From positions 786,001 to 850,000 of the forward strand of contig NZ_CP152003.1 of assembly GCF_038595065.1 (NCBI RefSeq): a DNA stretch of 64,000 nt, written 5' to 3'. Under the pieces are notes generated by a model that worked only from the letters and a program-made list of their open reading frames with translations, made no database searches and had not been told where the DNA came from. Made by a program: the position numbers and the translations under genes. This document shows, piece after piece, positions 36,493 through 45,026 of the stretch. Numbering within the stretch: the stretch's first letter is position 1; each line of letters opens with the position of its first letter. The DNA comes from Sutcliffiella sp. FSL R7-0096. Its GTDB lineage: Bacteria; Bacillota; Bacilli; Bacillales; Bacillaceae_I.

Positions 36493-36750
36493 CTTTGTGT
36501 TTTTGCGCCTGGTCGATTTTTGTTGGTTTTTGTCGCTTCGTTTGTACTAAGGGTAGTTCGAACAGTAAGTGAGAGTGGTAAAAAAATGAAGCGAACTTTT
36601 TGCAGGAAAGCAACCGCTACATCTTAAGTTGTAGCCATTCCAACAAGTTATTGGTTACAAAGCAGTACTCAAAGTTCCTCCCTATGCTGAATGTTGCCCT
36701 TTCCCTTTCCATTTATGATAAAGGTATCAAAGGTGGAGAGGGAGACCGGC

Positions 36751-37974
36751 ATGAACAGTTTATATAGGGATAGAAGGTTTCGGTTTATTATTTTGGCAAA
36801 TGTGGCATCAGCGATTGGGAGCGGGATCACGATGATTGCGATACCGTGGCTGTTGGTGACGAGCGAGAATGGGAATGAAGTCTTTGGCTATGTGGCCATT
36901 TGCATGACGATCATCAACTTTATGCTTACACCATACTTGGGGTATTTGATTGATAAAATTTCCAGGAAAAGAATGATCGTAAGCAGTAAGGTGGTCAGTC
37001 TCATCGCATTAGCTCTATTTTCAGGTATCGGTTTCGTTGGGTTGGAATACGAGCTTTGGCATTACATCGTCATTTACATGATTGGCAGCCTTTATTACAC
37101 GATTTTTTACCCAACGATGTTTGCCCTAAATCAGGAGCTGTTTCATAAAAATCAATTTAAGGTCCTTAATGGCACGATGGAGGTTCAGGGGCAGTTATCT
37201 AGCATGCTTGCTGGTGCTATTGCCAGTATCCTTTTATTGAAATGGGATCTTCATTACATTCTCCTTTTGGATGTGTGTACGTACGCACTAGCCATCTATT
37301 TTTTCGTGAAAATCCCGTATGTGAGGAAGCGAGAAGGGGGTGCACCGGCCGCCGGAACAAAGGTGAGCGCATCGGCGGCTATTGAATTTGTGAAAAGGAA
37401 ACCAGGTGTGTTCCTGTTTCTGCTGGCATCATCCTTGCCGTTTATCGGTGTGATGCTCACAAACTATCTGTTCCCGGTCTATTTGGCAGATGTGTTGAAA
37501 GTAGAGGGGAATATTTACGGGATCCAGGGGATGGTGTATGGATTGGGAGCTGTGTTGGCTGGTATCTTTGTACCGATTGCCGCCCGGAAATTCGAGGACG
37601 AGAAGCTGATTGCGGCAGCCATGGTTCTTTTTACGCTGGCCATTTCTGTCATGGTGTATCTATCTGTTGGAGGCTATCTAATCATGATGTTATTCATCGC
37701 CATCGGGAACAGTGGTGCAAGGGTTGCCCGGAATGCCTTCATGATGGAACGCATTCCAAATGAAATTATCGGAAGGGTCGATGGCTTGCTGAGAGCATTG
37801 GGGCTTTTGCTGCGAATTGTGTTGTTGGGTTTGTTTACAGGGTTGGTTTCGATGGGGCAGATCTTAGTGTGTTTTTCCATTCTAACGGGGTTTCTGATGG
37901 TCGCTTCGGTTTATGTGGTCGTATTTTCGCGGAAAAGCGTTAGTGTGGCTGGGCGTGAAGTTGTAAAGGTATAG
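36751..37974 (+). CDS. MFS transporter, macrolide-efflux-like
   Basis: 407 aa; ATG at 36751 follows GGAGAGGGAG, while the longer reading from 36691 has no ribosome site. About 12 membrane segments with the MFS_3-type start RFRFIILANVASAIGSGITM and the loop motif LGYLIDKISRKRMI between helices 2 and 3. Members export macrolides or other drugs; the substrate is not predictable. Confidence 0.85.
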   Translation: MNSLYRDRRFRFIILANVASAIGSGITMIAIPWLLVTSENGNEVFGYVAICMTIINFMLTPYLGYLIDKISRKRMIVSSKVVSLIALALFSGIGFVGLEYELWHYIVIYMIGSLYYTIFYPTMFALNQELFHKNQFKVLNGTMEVQGQLSSMLAGAIASILLLKWDLHYILLLDVCTYALAIYFFVKIPYVRKREGGAPAAGTKVSASAAIEFVKRKPGVFLFLLASSLPFIGVMLTNYLFPVYLADVLKVEGNIYGIQGMVYGLGAVLAGIFVPIAARKFEDEKLIAAAMVLFTLAISVMVYLSVGGYLIMMLFIAIGNSGARVARNAFMMERIPNEIIGRVDGLLRALGLLLRIVLLGLFTGLVSMGQILVCFSILTGFLMVASVYVVVFSRKSVSVAGREVVKV

Positions 37975-38001
37975 GGGGAGGGGAGGCGTGTCCCCCTTCC
38001 A

Positions 38002-38472
38002 TTAATAATTCCACTTCTCGTATGTTCCATTCGGATAAAACGCCTTAATCTTTTCTAACTTTTCTTCGCTTATGTGAAACCAAAATTCGAAATTCTTGTG
38101 TTCGAAGTACCTTACTTCATCACCATTAATGGTTAGGTGAGAATAGACCGGTTCAAGTTTCCCGCAATAGATGGAAGGGGAGATGTTAAGGTTAGCATTC
38201 ATTTTGGACTCGCAATTTACATTCTTTTTAAACTCCCATTCATTCTTGTCTTTTTCAAAATAGCTGATTTGCATGGAGTGATCAGGTTGATTTTTTGTAG
38301 AAGTGGTGTAAGCAACAATGCCAGTTAAATGCTCCTCACTTGAATACACAATAGTATAATCAGTTATTTCGTGGTTCTCTTCAACAAGAGAGATGATCTT
38401 TTCATCTAAAGACGGTTGATTACTACAACCAACTATTACTAGTAAAAATAAGGGGATCATTAACTTATACAT
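38002..38472 (-). CDS. Lipoprotein, hypothetical
   Basis: 156 aa. Short lipoprotein signal with lipobox VIVGCS (Cys at about residue 16), then a soluble domain with alternating strands (TIVYSSEEHLTGIVAYTT; FEFWFHISEEKLEKIKAFYP). Convergent with the MFS gene. No family is recognised. Confidence 0.72.
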   Translation of the reverse strand: MYKLMIPLFLLVIVGCSNQPSLDEKIISLVEENHEITDYTIVYSSEEHLTGIVAYTTSTKNQPDHSMQISYFEKDKNEWEFKKNVNCESKMNANLNISPSIYCGKLEPVYSHLTINGDEVRYFEHKNFEFWFHISEEKLEKIKAFYPNGTYEKWNY

Positions 38473-38709
38473 ACTCTTCCCATTTGCTCCTTTATCTTTG
38501 CTTATGTACTGGATATTACAGGATAATTATAGAGAAGGGAAATAGAGTGTTAATCTAAAAATATAGGTTACTGGGATTATATGATTCAAAAGTCATGGAA
38601 TCTAATGTTTATTTAGTAGTTTCCTGTAAAATCATTGGAAGAAACTATGGTTTCGGTGAAATATTGCTTATTTTTATATTTTTTGTGAACGGGAGAATGG
38701 GCAGCCTGG

Positions 38710-38790
38710 GATTTTATAGTCCAACTTTTTGATTTATGAGCCAACTTTCGATTTTATAATCTACTTCTTTAATTTATAAGCCACTTTAGG
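38710..38790. repeat. Four degenerate 20-bp direct repeats in a long intergenic region
   Basis: Four adjacent units of the type GATTTATGAGCCAACTTT start at 38710, 38731, 38750 and 38771. The whole gap 38473-39097 holds no gene that I can support. Near its end is the GGGTCAGAGTACCTGCCTC string (38993-39011). Confidence 0.6.
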
Positions 38791-39097
38791 TGATATAATT
38801 GCCATTCGATTAAAACCGCCATAATTCTACAAGTGTAATCCTGCCAGCTGTCGGAAACAGTGTTCCTCACCCCACTACAATCCCACGACCTTTAACCAAA
38901 ACTAAGTTTTATTTTTCCTGTGATCGGGAATGTAAAAAAAAGGTAGTGCTTTTAATGATGGGAATTCTGACGGATTTTTTTGAAGTGAAAATGGGTCAGA
39001 GTACCTGCCTCTAGGCTCCTTTTTAAAGCATAACTCCTATTTTATATGGGTTTTGGAATTGGTAAAATTAAACTATCTATGCAGGTGGTGATGGTAA

Positions 39098-40768
39098 TTG
39101 AAGACATTGGAAGTAGCTTCGTTTCTTTCAGATATTCAATTGATTTTGGAAAAGCTGGAGCTACAGAAGGAAGCTGTTGAAAAAGTACATAGGGATGTGA
39201 TGGGAATCATTGGACTTGAAGATGCTTTAAAGGGCGCAGGGGGCAACGCGATCAGGTCCTTTTACCAGGATTGCCATATTCCTTTATTAACCTATTACCA
39301 AGGTTTGCTCGATGAGTATAAAGGTGTGTTGAATGGAATAAAAAGTGCCATACAGACAGTCGAACCAGCGAGCAATGGATATATAAGTGAAAGCTTCTTG
39401 AATAATGATCTTTCTCGTTCGTTGGATAACGTGAGAAGGATGGCAATGGAACTGACCAATGAGACCAATCAAGTCATGCACTCTGTCAATGACATTGTTT
39501 CTTTACCTCAAATGAGGGATGATAACTTTGTGGAACAGGTAAGGGTAGCAGAAAAACAGATTGATCAGTCGCTTGAAAAGTTACATGTTTTTGATAATGA
39601 GCAAACTAGAAAACTAGATACGGTCTCGGAAAGTAGTTTTGTTGCCAGTGGGTATATCGAACAAATTAACTCAATGTTTAAAGGGAAGAAAATAAGCATC
39701 AGCGGGTACGAGTCAGGTTCATTAATGAAAAAGCTGGCAGAGCAAGCCATTCAATCTGGCGTGAATTCTTCTGGCAATTCGCCGGGTGTTACGCTCACTA
39801 GTAATTCCACCAGTGAACGCGCGCTTGGCTTATTGATTTCCCATGAAAGCAAAATGAAACTTGTAGACGCCAGAGCCGAAGAAAAATCAGACGGTATTCT
39901 GCATGCAATAAAGGAAGGCGCATTCGATGCCTTTGCCCCACTTGCTGTTTTGGTGGCAGCACACAAATCAAAGCTTCTTCGGATTGAGTACACGAAAAAA
40001 AAGAATCATTATACGTTTAAATATAATAGGAAAGTTTCACAGTTTCTTAAAGGTAGAATTGGGCCGAAATGGTCACGGTTGCTTATTCAGAAGATTAATA
40101 GGACTTCTAAGCAGTATAGGAACTTAGAGAAAACCTTGAAGGCGCAAAAGGCTTCGCTTGGAAAGGAATTTAAGGATCCTAGAAGTACTGTGCAGAAAAT
40201 AAAAGGGGCCACTTGGAAAGGTGTTACTGAGAACAGTACTTTAACAGGAGTTGTTAAAGGTAAGGTTGTTCAGCACTCTTCAACAAAAATGGTCATACCT
40301 AAGGAAGCTTTTAAGAGAGTAGCTGCAAGAGCGTCTGGATTAGGTGCTTTAATTGTTGGCGGCCTTTCAACTGGTTCAAGGATAAGAGGCAGATGGAGTG
40401 AAGGGGATACTTTAAAAGGGAAAGATCAATTCAGTGTAAGGGGGCGGGGAGTAGCAGAAGAACTAAATACATTTGCTGGAAGTTTAGCCGGTGCTACTGC
40501 GGGAGCTTATGTTGGTGCAGCAATCGGCGGTGTTCTTTCTGGTCCTTTGGCACCGTTTGGAGCTGCAGCTGGAGCAGTCATTGGAAGTGCAGTCGGAGCG
40601 ACGGTCGGAGAATGGGCTTCAAAATATACCAAAAAATGGGTTGGAGATGCGGGAGCTGTAATCGGTGAGAAAGCTTATGATACAGTTGAAAAAGCAAAAG
40701 GTGCCCTAAAAAGTGCTAATAATGCATTAAGCGATGCGAAAGATTCTTTATTCGGCTGGGTTGGGTAA
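39098..40768 (+). CDS. LXG-domain polymorphic toxin with glycine-zipper C-terminus (predicted type VII secretion substrate)
   Basis: 556 aa from a TTG start behind GGTGGTGATGG. The first about 200 residues are all-helical and match the LXG layout (KTLEVASFLSDIQLILEKLE; GGNAIRSFYQDCHIPLLTYY), which marks toxins exported by Firmicute type VII systems. The middle is basic. Residues about 458-505 are a glycine zipper: AGSLAGATAGAYVGAAIGG and FGAAAGAVIGSAVGATVG. Glycine zippers occur in membrane-disrupting LXG toxins such as TelE and in TspA-like toxins. No nuclease or ADP-ribosyl domain is visible. Usual LXG partner genes (small helical chaperones) are missing upstream, and no secretion apparatus is in the window. 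Five small membrane-protein genes follow immediately. Confidence 0.78.
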   Translation: MKTLEVASFLSDIQLILEKLELQKEAVEKVHRDVMGIIGLEDALKGAGGNAIRSFYQDCHIPLLTYYQGLLDEYKGVLNGIKSAIQTVEPASNGYISESFLNNDLSRSLDNVRRMAMELTNETNQVMHSVNDIVSLPQMRDDNFVEQVRVAEKQIDQSLEKLHVFDNEQTRKLDTVSESSFVASGYIEQINSMFKGKKISISGYESGSLMKKLAEQAIQSGVNSSGNSPGVTLTSNSTSERALGLLISHESKMKLVDARAEEKSDGILHAIKEGAFDAFAPLAVLVAAHKSKLLRIEYTKKKNHYTFKYNRKVSQFLKGRIGPKWSRLLIQKINRTSKQYRNLEKTLKAQKASLGKEFKDPRSTVQKIKGATWKGVTENSTLTGVVKGKVVQHSSTKMVIPKEAFKRVAARASGLGALIVGGLSTGSRIRGRWSEGDTLKGKDQFSVRGRGVAEELNTFAGSLAGATAGAYVGAAIGGVLSGPLAPFGAAAGAVIGSAVGATVGEWASKYTKKWVGDAGAVIGEKAYDTVEKAKGALKSANNALSDAKDSLFGWVG

Positions 40769-40825
40769 TGTAGTAACTAATTATAAAAAATAGAGAAGGT
40801 AGTGTTTAAGGGTGTTAGATGCCTA

Positions 40826-41134
40826 GTGGGGATAATCGGTGATTTTTTCTTTCTAATTGGAATACTTATATTAATTAACTTCTTTTTCAGTCTTTTATAT
40901 ATATTTAGTAAAACAGTAGCAAATGGATTTTACCGTTGGATAGTTCTTGATATGGACTTCCTAGCGATTTTATTCTACCCAATTTTTGGTGTGACTCATT
41001 CTGTTGCTAATAGAATGTACGATCGATTTAATTGGTTTGTTGCAAGGTTGTTGCTAGTTTTATATGCAATATTACTATTGATTTTAGCGGTACTTAGCTT
41101 CATTTTATTTGGATATATTGCAGATAGGCATTGA
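40826..41134 (+). CDS. Putative immunity membrane protein, paralogue 1
   Basis: 102 aa from GTG at 40826; this start is chosen because it aligns with the starts and the 102-aa length of paralogues 2 and 4. Hydrophobic helices at about 4-25 and 78-100 with a semi-hydrophobic middle. Shared motifs are LLYIFSKTVANGFYRW, then DMDFL, then YDRFNWFVARLLL. It lies 57 bases after the LXG toxin gene. An immunity role is inferred from position and membrane location. Confidence 0.65.
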   Translation: MGIIGDFFFLIGILILINFFFSLLYIFSKTVANGFYRWIVLDMDFLAILFYPIFGVTHSVANRMYDRFNWFVARLLLVLYAILLLILAVLSFILFGYIADRH

Positions 41135-41200
41135 TTAAATGTGGGGTTATGGGTTATGGAAAGACCAAGACTAGAAATAGTATAGGATGTTAACTAAACA

Positions 41201-41509
41201 ATGGAGTTTATCGGAACTTTTTTATTTATGATTGGAGTATTTCTATTATTTAATTTCCTGTTTTCCCTCTTATATTTACTTAGTAGATCAGCAGGAAATG
41301 GCTTTTATCGTTGGATAACTCATGACCTGGATTTCCTGATAATTTTATCTTTTCCCCTATTTGGATTGACACAATGGGTGGCAAGTAGTGTGTATGAGCG
41401 CTTTAATTGGTTTATAGCAAGGTTATTGATAATTATATATTCTGTTTTCATATTTATTATAGCGATAGTTTGTTTTTATATGTTTGGAGCAGTTGAAGGT
41501 TGGTGGTAA
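41201..41509 (+). CDS. Putative immunity membrane protein, paralogue 2
   Basis: 102 aa. Same architecture as its neighbours: FSLLYLLSRSAGNGFYRW, HDLDFL, FGLTQWVASSVYERFNWF, then a C-terminal membrane helix. The ribosome site is weak (GGATGTTAACTAAACA before ATG). Most similar to paralogue 4. Confidence 0.65.
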   Translation: MEFIGTFLFMIGVFLLFNFLFSLLYLLSRSAGNGFYRWITHDLDFLIILSFPLFGLTQWVASSVYERFNWFIARLLIIIYSVFIFIIAIVCFYMFGAVEGWW

Positions 41510-41564
41510 TTTATTTTTGAAGCAACTGTAAAAGAAACTTCGTAAAGGTGGTGCTAACTACTTA

Positions 41565-41869
41565 ATGGGATTAATTGGTACCTTTTTCTTTGTGCTGGGA
41601 GCATTCTTGTTTTTAAATATTCTCTTTTCCCTCTTATATATACTTAGCAAGTCCGCTGGGAATGGATTTTACCGATGGGTTACTTATGGTGGTCTTCTGA
41701 GGGCTTATATTCCCCAATGATGGGCTTAACTCAATGGGCTGCAACTAGTATTTATGAACGGTTTAATTGGTTTGTAGCGAGGTTGCTTCTAGTTTTTTAT
41801 TCCGTATTAATATTTATTATTGTAATACTCTGCTTTATCGGGTTTGGGTATACTTTAGAAAATCAGTAA
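41565..41869 (+). pseudogene. Putative immunity membrane protein, paralogue 3, frameshifted
   Basis: ATG at 41565 reads MGLIGTFFFVLGAFLFLN and GNGFYRWVT like its paralogues, but then stops early at 41702. The homologous second half (LTQWAATSIYERFNWFVARL) continues in another frame to 41869. Comparison with paralogue 4 shows a net loss of four bases around 41680-41700, where the others encode HDLDFL. Only the first helix could be made. Confidence 0.75.
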
Positions 41870-41952
41870 TTGAATGTGATTTGAGTAATCTATTTAAGTA
41901 AGTTAGTGTCACAAACATTAATAGAGTTAGTTTAAAAGGATGCTAAATAATA

Positions 41953-42261
41953 ATGCAATATATCGCGATTTTTTTCGGTATGCTTGGGTTTTTCTTATTG
42001 ATAAATGTCTTTTTTTCCCTCTTATATTTACTAAGCCGGTCAGCAGGCAGAGGTTTTTATCGGTGGCTTACTCATGATCTTGATTTTCTGAAGACTATGG
42101 CTTCCCCGTTTTTCGGTTTGACTCAATGGGCAGCACCTAGTATTTATGAGCGGTATAATTGGTTTGTAGCGAGGGTGCTAATCCTCATATATGCCGTATT
42201 TATATTTATTATTGTGATACTCTGCTTTACCATGTTTGGTTATCTAGCAGATAAGGTGTGA
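41953..42261 (+). CDS. Putative immunity membrane protein, paralogue 4
   Basis: 102 aa; ATG at 41953. FSLLYLLSRSAGRGFYRW, HDLDFL, FGLTQWAAPSIYERYNWF, and a long C-terminal hydrophobic helix. Intact. Spacing between successive starts in the array is 347-388 bases, which suggests tandem gene duplication including upstream DNA. Confidence 0.65.
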   Translation: MQYIAIFFGMLGFFLLINVFFSLLYLLSRSAGRGFYRWLTHDLDFLKTMASPFFGLTQWAAPSIYERYNWFVARVLILIYAVFIFIIVILCFTMFGYLADKV

Positions 42262-42299
42262 GTTCGTTTTGAAAACTTGTATAGAGGTAGTGTTATAGG

Positions 42300-42584
42300 A
42301 TGTTAGAAACTATTTACTTTGTAATTGGGGCAATGCTATTTACTAATTTCTTCTATGCCCTCTTATATTTACTTAGTAGAACAGCTGGTGACAGGTTATC
42401 GGATGGGTTTAGTAAGTATGCAGATTGTCTAGGAGTTTTGATGTTTTTCCCGTTTTTGGGATTAACGAATTTATCAGCAATGCTTATTTATGATCGATTT
42501 AATTGGTTTGTAGCTAGGCTGGTATTGCTCTTATATGCCGCATTATTATTTATTCTATTTTCCGTTTTAATATTAGTATCATAG
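42300..42584 (+). CDS. Putative immunity membrane protein, paralogue 5 (divergent)
   Basis: 94 aa, GAGGTAGTG upstream of ATG. It keeps ALLYLLSRTAG, FPFLGLTNLSAMLIYDRFNW and the C-terminal helix, but the central loop differs (DRLSDGFSKYADCLGV instead of GNGFYRW...HDLDFL). It is the most diverged copy and could recognise a different toxin variant. Confidence 0.62.
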   Translation: MLETIYFVIGAMLFTNFFYALLYLLSRTAGDRLSDGFSKYADCLGVLMFFPFLGLTNLSAMLIYDRFNWFVARLVLLLYAALLFILFSVLILVS

Positions 42585-42630
42585 ATAGATTGTTGGTAAA
42601 CAAGTTTGGAAAAAGAAAGGAGTTACTCAA

Positions 42631-43335
42631 ATGACGTATACTCTTACTGCGGAAGAATACATATTATCGCTGTTATTGCTTGATGGGGCTGAAGTTGCAG
42701 CTTCAATAAAGGACGAGGTGTTTGGGGATATTTCAGATCAATTATTGGAGTGCCGGTTGGATAGTGCGACTAGTGGGTTAATTTCTAAAGGTTTATTGAA
42801 GGTTGACGGTAATCAAGATACGGTGGATGAAGAGTTCCGCAAGTTTTTGATGGGACTGACAAATGTGAAGCGCGTCATTCGTTGCCAACTCGCAACAGAG
42901 GGGGGAGCAAGCACCGTGTCGCTTTTTTGTCATGAAGAATTTACTGTCCAACAATCCTTGTATGATAATCGGGTCTTTAAGTTGTTTAAGGAAAACGATG
43001 AAGAGAAGCTTAGCAAATTAATTGACATGAGTACGATCAAGGTAAATGGGAACCAATTCACTTTAAAAGAATCTCAATTTGAACCGGTTGTGGACAAATT
43101 ATTAGCGGGAATAGAGCTGAATAAAGAAGAGTCCGACTTGTTCTACCCGGACTTCCTTCGAGTGCTGGTTTCTAAAAAAGGGAAGTTGAATTCTTTATAT
43201 GATTATCATCTAGGTGAGCAGGTGATGATTGGTACCCTGTTATACGTAACAGATGGGGAGCAGACATGGTTTATTGAAAATAATGATGATGTACTGGTAA
43301 TTGCCCCATTTTCGTATGGGACTTTGTTTGAATAG
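42631..43335 (+). CDS. Hypothetical protein at the end of the LXG locus
   Basis: 234 aa with AAAGAAAGGAG before ATG, 46 bases after the last paralogue, so probably in the same operon. Soluble. The N-terminal about 75 residues look like a winged-helix-type fold (TAEEYILSLLLLDGAEVA; ISKGLLKVDG). The rest is mixed and includes LGEQVMIGTLLYVTDGEQTW. The layout loosely recalls EspG-type secretion chaperones, but the similarity is too weak to claim. A chaperone, adaptor or second immunity function is possible. Confidence 0.6.
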   Translation: MTYTLTAEEYILSLLLLDGAEVAASIKDEVFGDISDQLLECRLDSATSGLISKGLLKVDGNQDTVDEEFRKFLMGLTNVKRVIRCQLATEGGASTVSLFCHEEFTVQQSLYDNRVFKLFKENDEEKLSKLIDMSTIKVNGNQFTLKESQFEPVVDKLLAGIELNKEESDLFYPDFLRVLVSKKGKLNSLYDYHLGEQVMIGTLLYVTDGEQTWFIENNDDVLVIAPFSYGTLFE

Positions 43336-43340
43336 TATAC

Positions 43341-43380
43341 GGACAGGCACGGCAATCCAATCGGGTCGCCCTGCCTGTCC
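43341..43380. repeat. Perfect 9-bp inverted repeat between convergent genes
   Basis: GGACAGGCA (43341-43349) and TGCCTGTCC (43372-43380) could form a hairpin between the LXG locus and the convergent CPBP gene. No T run on either strand, so it is not a clear terminator. Confidence 0.55.
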
Positions 43381-43394
43381 CCTCAACCCACCCC

Positions 43395-44078
43395 TCACCC
43401 CACCACCGTCAACACCACCGCTAATCCATTAAACACTCCATGAACAATTATTCCCGGAATGATCGACCCTGATCTCTCATAGGTCCACGCAAAAATCACA
43501 CCAGAAATGAAGTTGACCGGCAGCGTATTGTAGGTCGGAATATGGACGAGGGTGAATATGAGTGAGCTGACCAATATACCTGCCCCCATACCCCACCTAC
43601 CACGAAACCACTTATACAAAAACCCTCGGTAAAAGATCTCCTCGTATATGGGGGAGACAACGGCGGCTGAAAGAAAAGCGATGGTGAAGGTGAACCAGGT
43701 GACCTGTGCATTCAAAGATTCTGTTTTATGGTTGTCGACGCCGACTCCCAAACCTTCCATAACGACTACGAGTAGAATACTAGAAACAATCAAGATAACG
43801 GTCCAGACCGGGATCCATTTCCAATAGCTTCTTGAAAAGGTACGGAGGCCGACAATATCCCATCCCAACCTTTGTGGCATAAGTGCTACCAAGTAAACAC
43901 TTAGTGTAAAGATAATGGACATGACAAAACCTGTCATAGTGCCTGCGTAGAGTGTGTTCTCAAATAGACGCAATAAAAATCGGTGCAGCCAAAACTCAAT
44001 TAAGATCGGCACAAAAACGAGTGCCATTAAGAGTAGCAGGATCAATTCTTTTAAATTCCATTTTGTGTTAATATTCAA
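43395..44078 (-). CDS. CPBP-family intramembrane metalloprotease
   Basis: 227 aa from TTG at 44078 with GGAGG eight bases upstream. About six membrane segments. The catalytic motifs of the CAAX/bacteriocin-processing (Abi) family are present: EEIFYRGFLYKW, then FTLVHIPTY, then IIVHGVFNG. Some homologues protect against or mature bacteriocins, which is notable beside a toxin locus, but it is on the opposite strand and probably independent. Confidence 0.88.
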   Translation of the reverse strand: MNINTKWNLKELILLLLMALVFVPILIEFWLHRFLLRLFENTLYAGTMTGFVMSIIFTLSVYLVALMPQRLGWDIVGLRTFSRSYWKWIPVWTVILIVSSILLVVVMEGLGVGVDNHKTESLNAQVTWFTFTIAFLSAAVVSPIYEEIFYRGFLYKWFRGRWGMGAGILVSSLIFTLVHIPTYNTLPVNFISGVIFAWTYERSGSIIPGIIVHGVFNGLAVVLTVVG

Positions 44079-44163
44079 TGTGATTTCCTCCAGAATTTTT
44101 GTATGATAGATGTAGGATAAATGGTGACGTTACGTAACCTGCAAGTAGTTTAGGGGGGATTGC

Positions 44164-44907
44164 ATGAATTATTTTTCATCGGGAGAGGTAGCAAAGAAAT
44201 TAGGAGTTTCTTTGCGAACGGTACGGTATTATGACGATATTGGATTGGTAAAGCCGACAAGCAAGGACGACAGTGGAAGGCGGTTGTATACGGCAAAGGA
44301 TATACTGAAGCTTCAAAAAGTAATGCTTTTGAAGGAAACCTCCATGCCTCTGAAGGACATTCAAAAAGTATTGAATCAGATCTCGATGGAGCGGATTCTT
44401 CTTTTACATAAGGAAAAGTTGGAGAGGGATCTTAAGCAGTTAAGTCTGTCCCTCGATCACACACATTCTTTGTTAAACATGTTCAAGCTTGAAAAAGAGA
44501 TCCAATGGGAGCATCTCATTCCTTTATTGGGAGAGGACTTAGAAGAAAAACGCCAGCAACGATCGGCAGCAATGGAAATGGTGTTCAGCGGGGAAGAGCA
44601 AGAGATTTTACAAAGGTACATGCCTAAGTTGGAAGATAAATCGATGGAGGTTGCAAAGTGGATCAATATCATCAAGCGGATCGAGCTTTGTATTGCGGAT
44701 GGAAAATCTTCGGAATCCGCAGAAGCCCAACTGATCGCCGAGGATGTGATGATTTTGTCGGAGGAAACCTTTAGTGGTAATACTGAACTGGCAGAAAAAT
44801 TTTGGAGAGTGAGGAAGTCGGAAGAAGAGTCAGCAAGGTTGGGGTTATATCCGTTGAGTAAGGAAGTTTTGGAGTTTTTGGAGAAGGCATTTTTAAAAAA
44901 AATTTAG
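44164..44907 (+). CDS. MerR-family transcriptional regulator
   Basis: 247 aa; N-terminal MerR helix-turn-helix with GEVAKKLGVSLRTVRYYDDI and RRLYTAKDILKLQKVMLL, then a dimerisation helix, then a C-terminal domain of about 130 residues (TipAS-like in length). No Cys pair for metal sensing is apparent, so a small-molecule or drug ligand is more likely. GGGGGGATTGC precedes ATG. Divergent from the CPBP gene. Confidence 0.85.
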   Translation: MNYFSSGEVAKKLGVSLRTVRYYDDIGLVKPTSKDDSGRRLYTAKDILKLQKVMLLKETSMPLKDIQKVLNQISMERILLLHKEKLERDLKQLSLSLDHTHSLLNMFKLEKEIQWEHLIPLLGEDLEEKRQQRSAAMEMVFSGEEQEILQRYMPKLEDKSMEVAKWINIIKRIELCIADGKSSESAEAQLIAEDVMILSEETFSGNTELAEKFWRVRKSEEESARLGLYPLSKEVLEFLEKAFLKKI

Positions 44908-45026
44908 GTATCTAAAACTAAATAACAAAACTTTTTCCGTATAGTTTCGTCTATTAATTGTAGCCAAAATAATCCAGTGATAGGCTACTCCACATACATA
45001 CATAATGCAGGATTAGGGTGAGAGAG

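Noticed and set aside
38473-39097. Small WXG100-like or DUF-type LXG partner genes upstream of the toxin
   Set aside because: No frame of suitable length with a ribosome site was found in any orientation.
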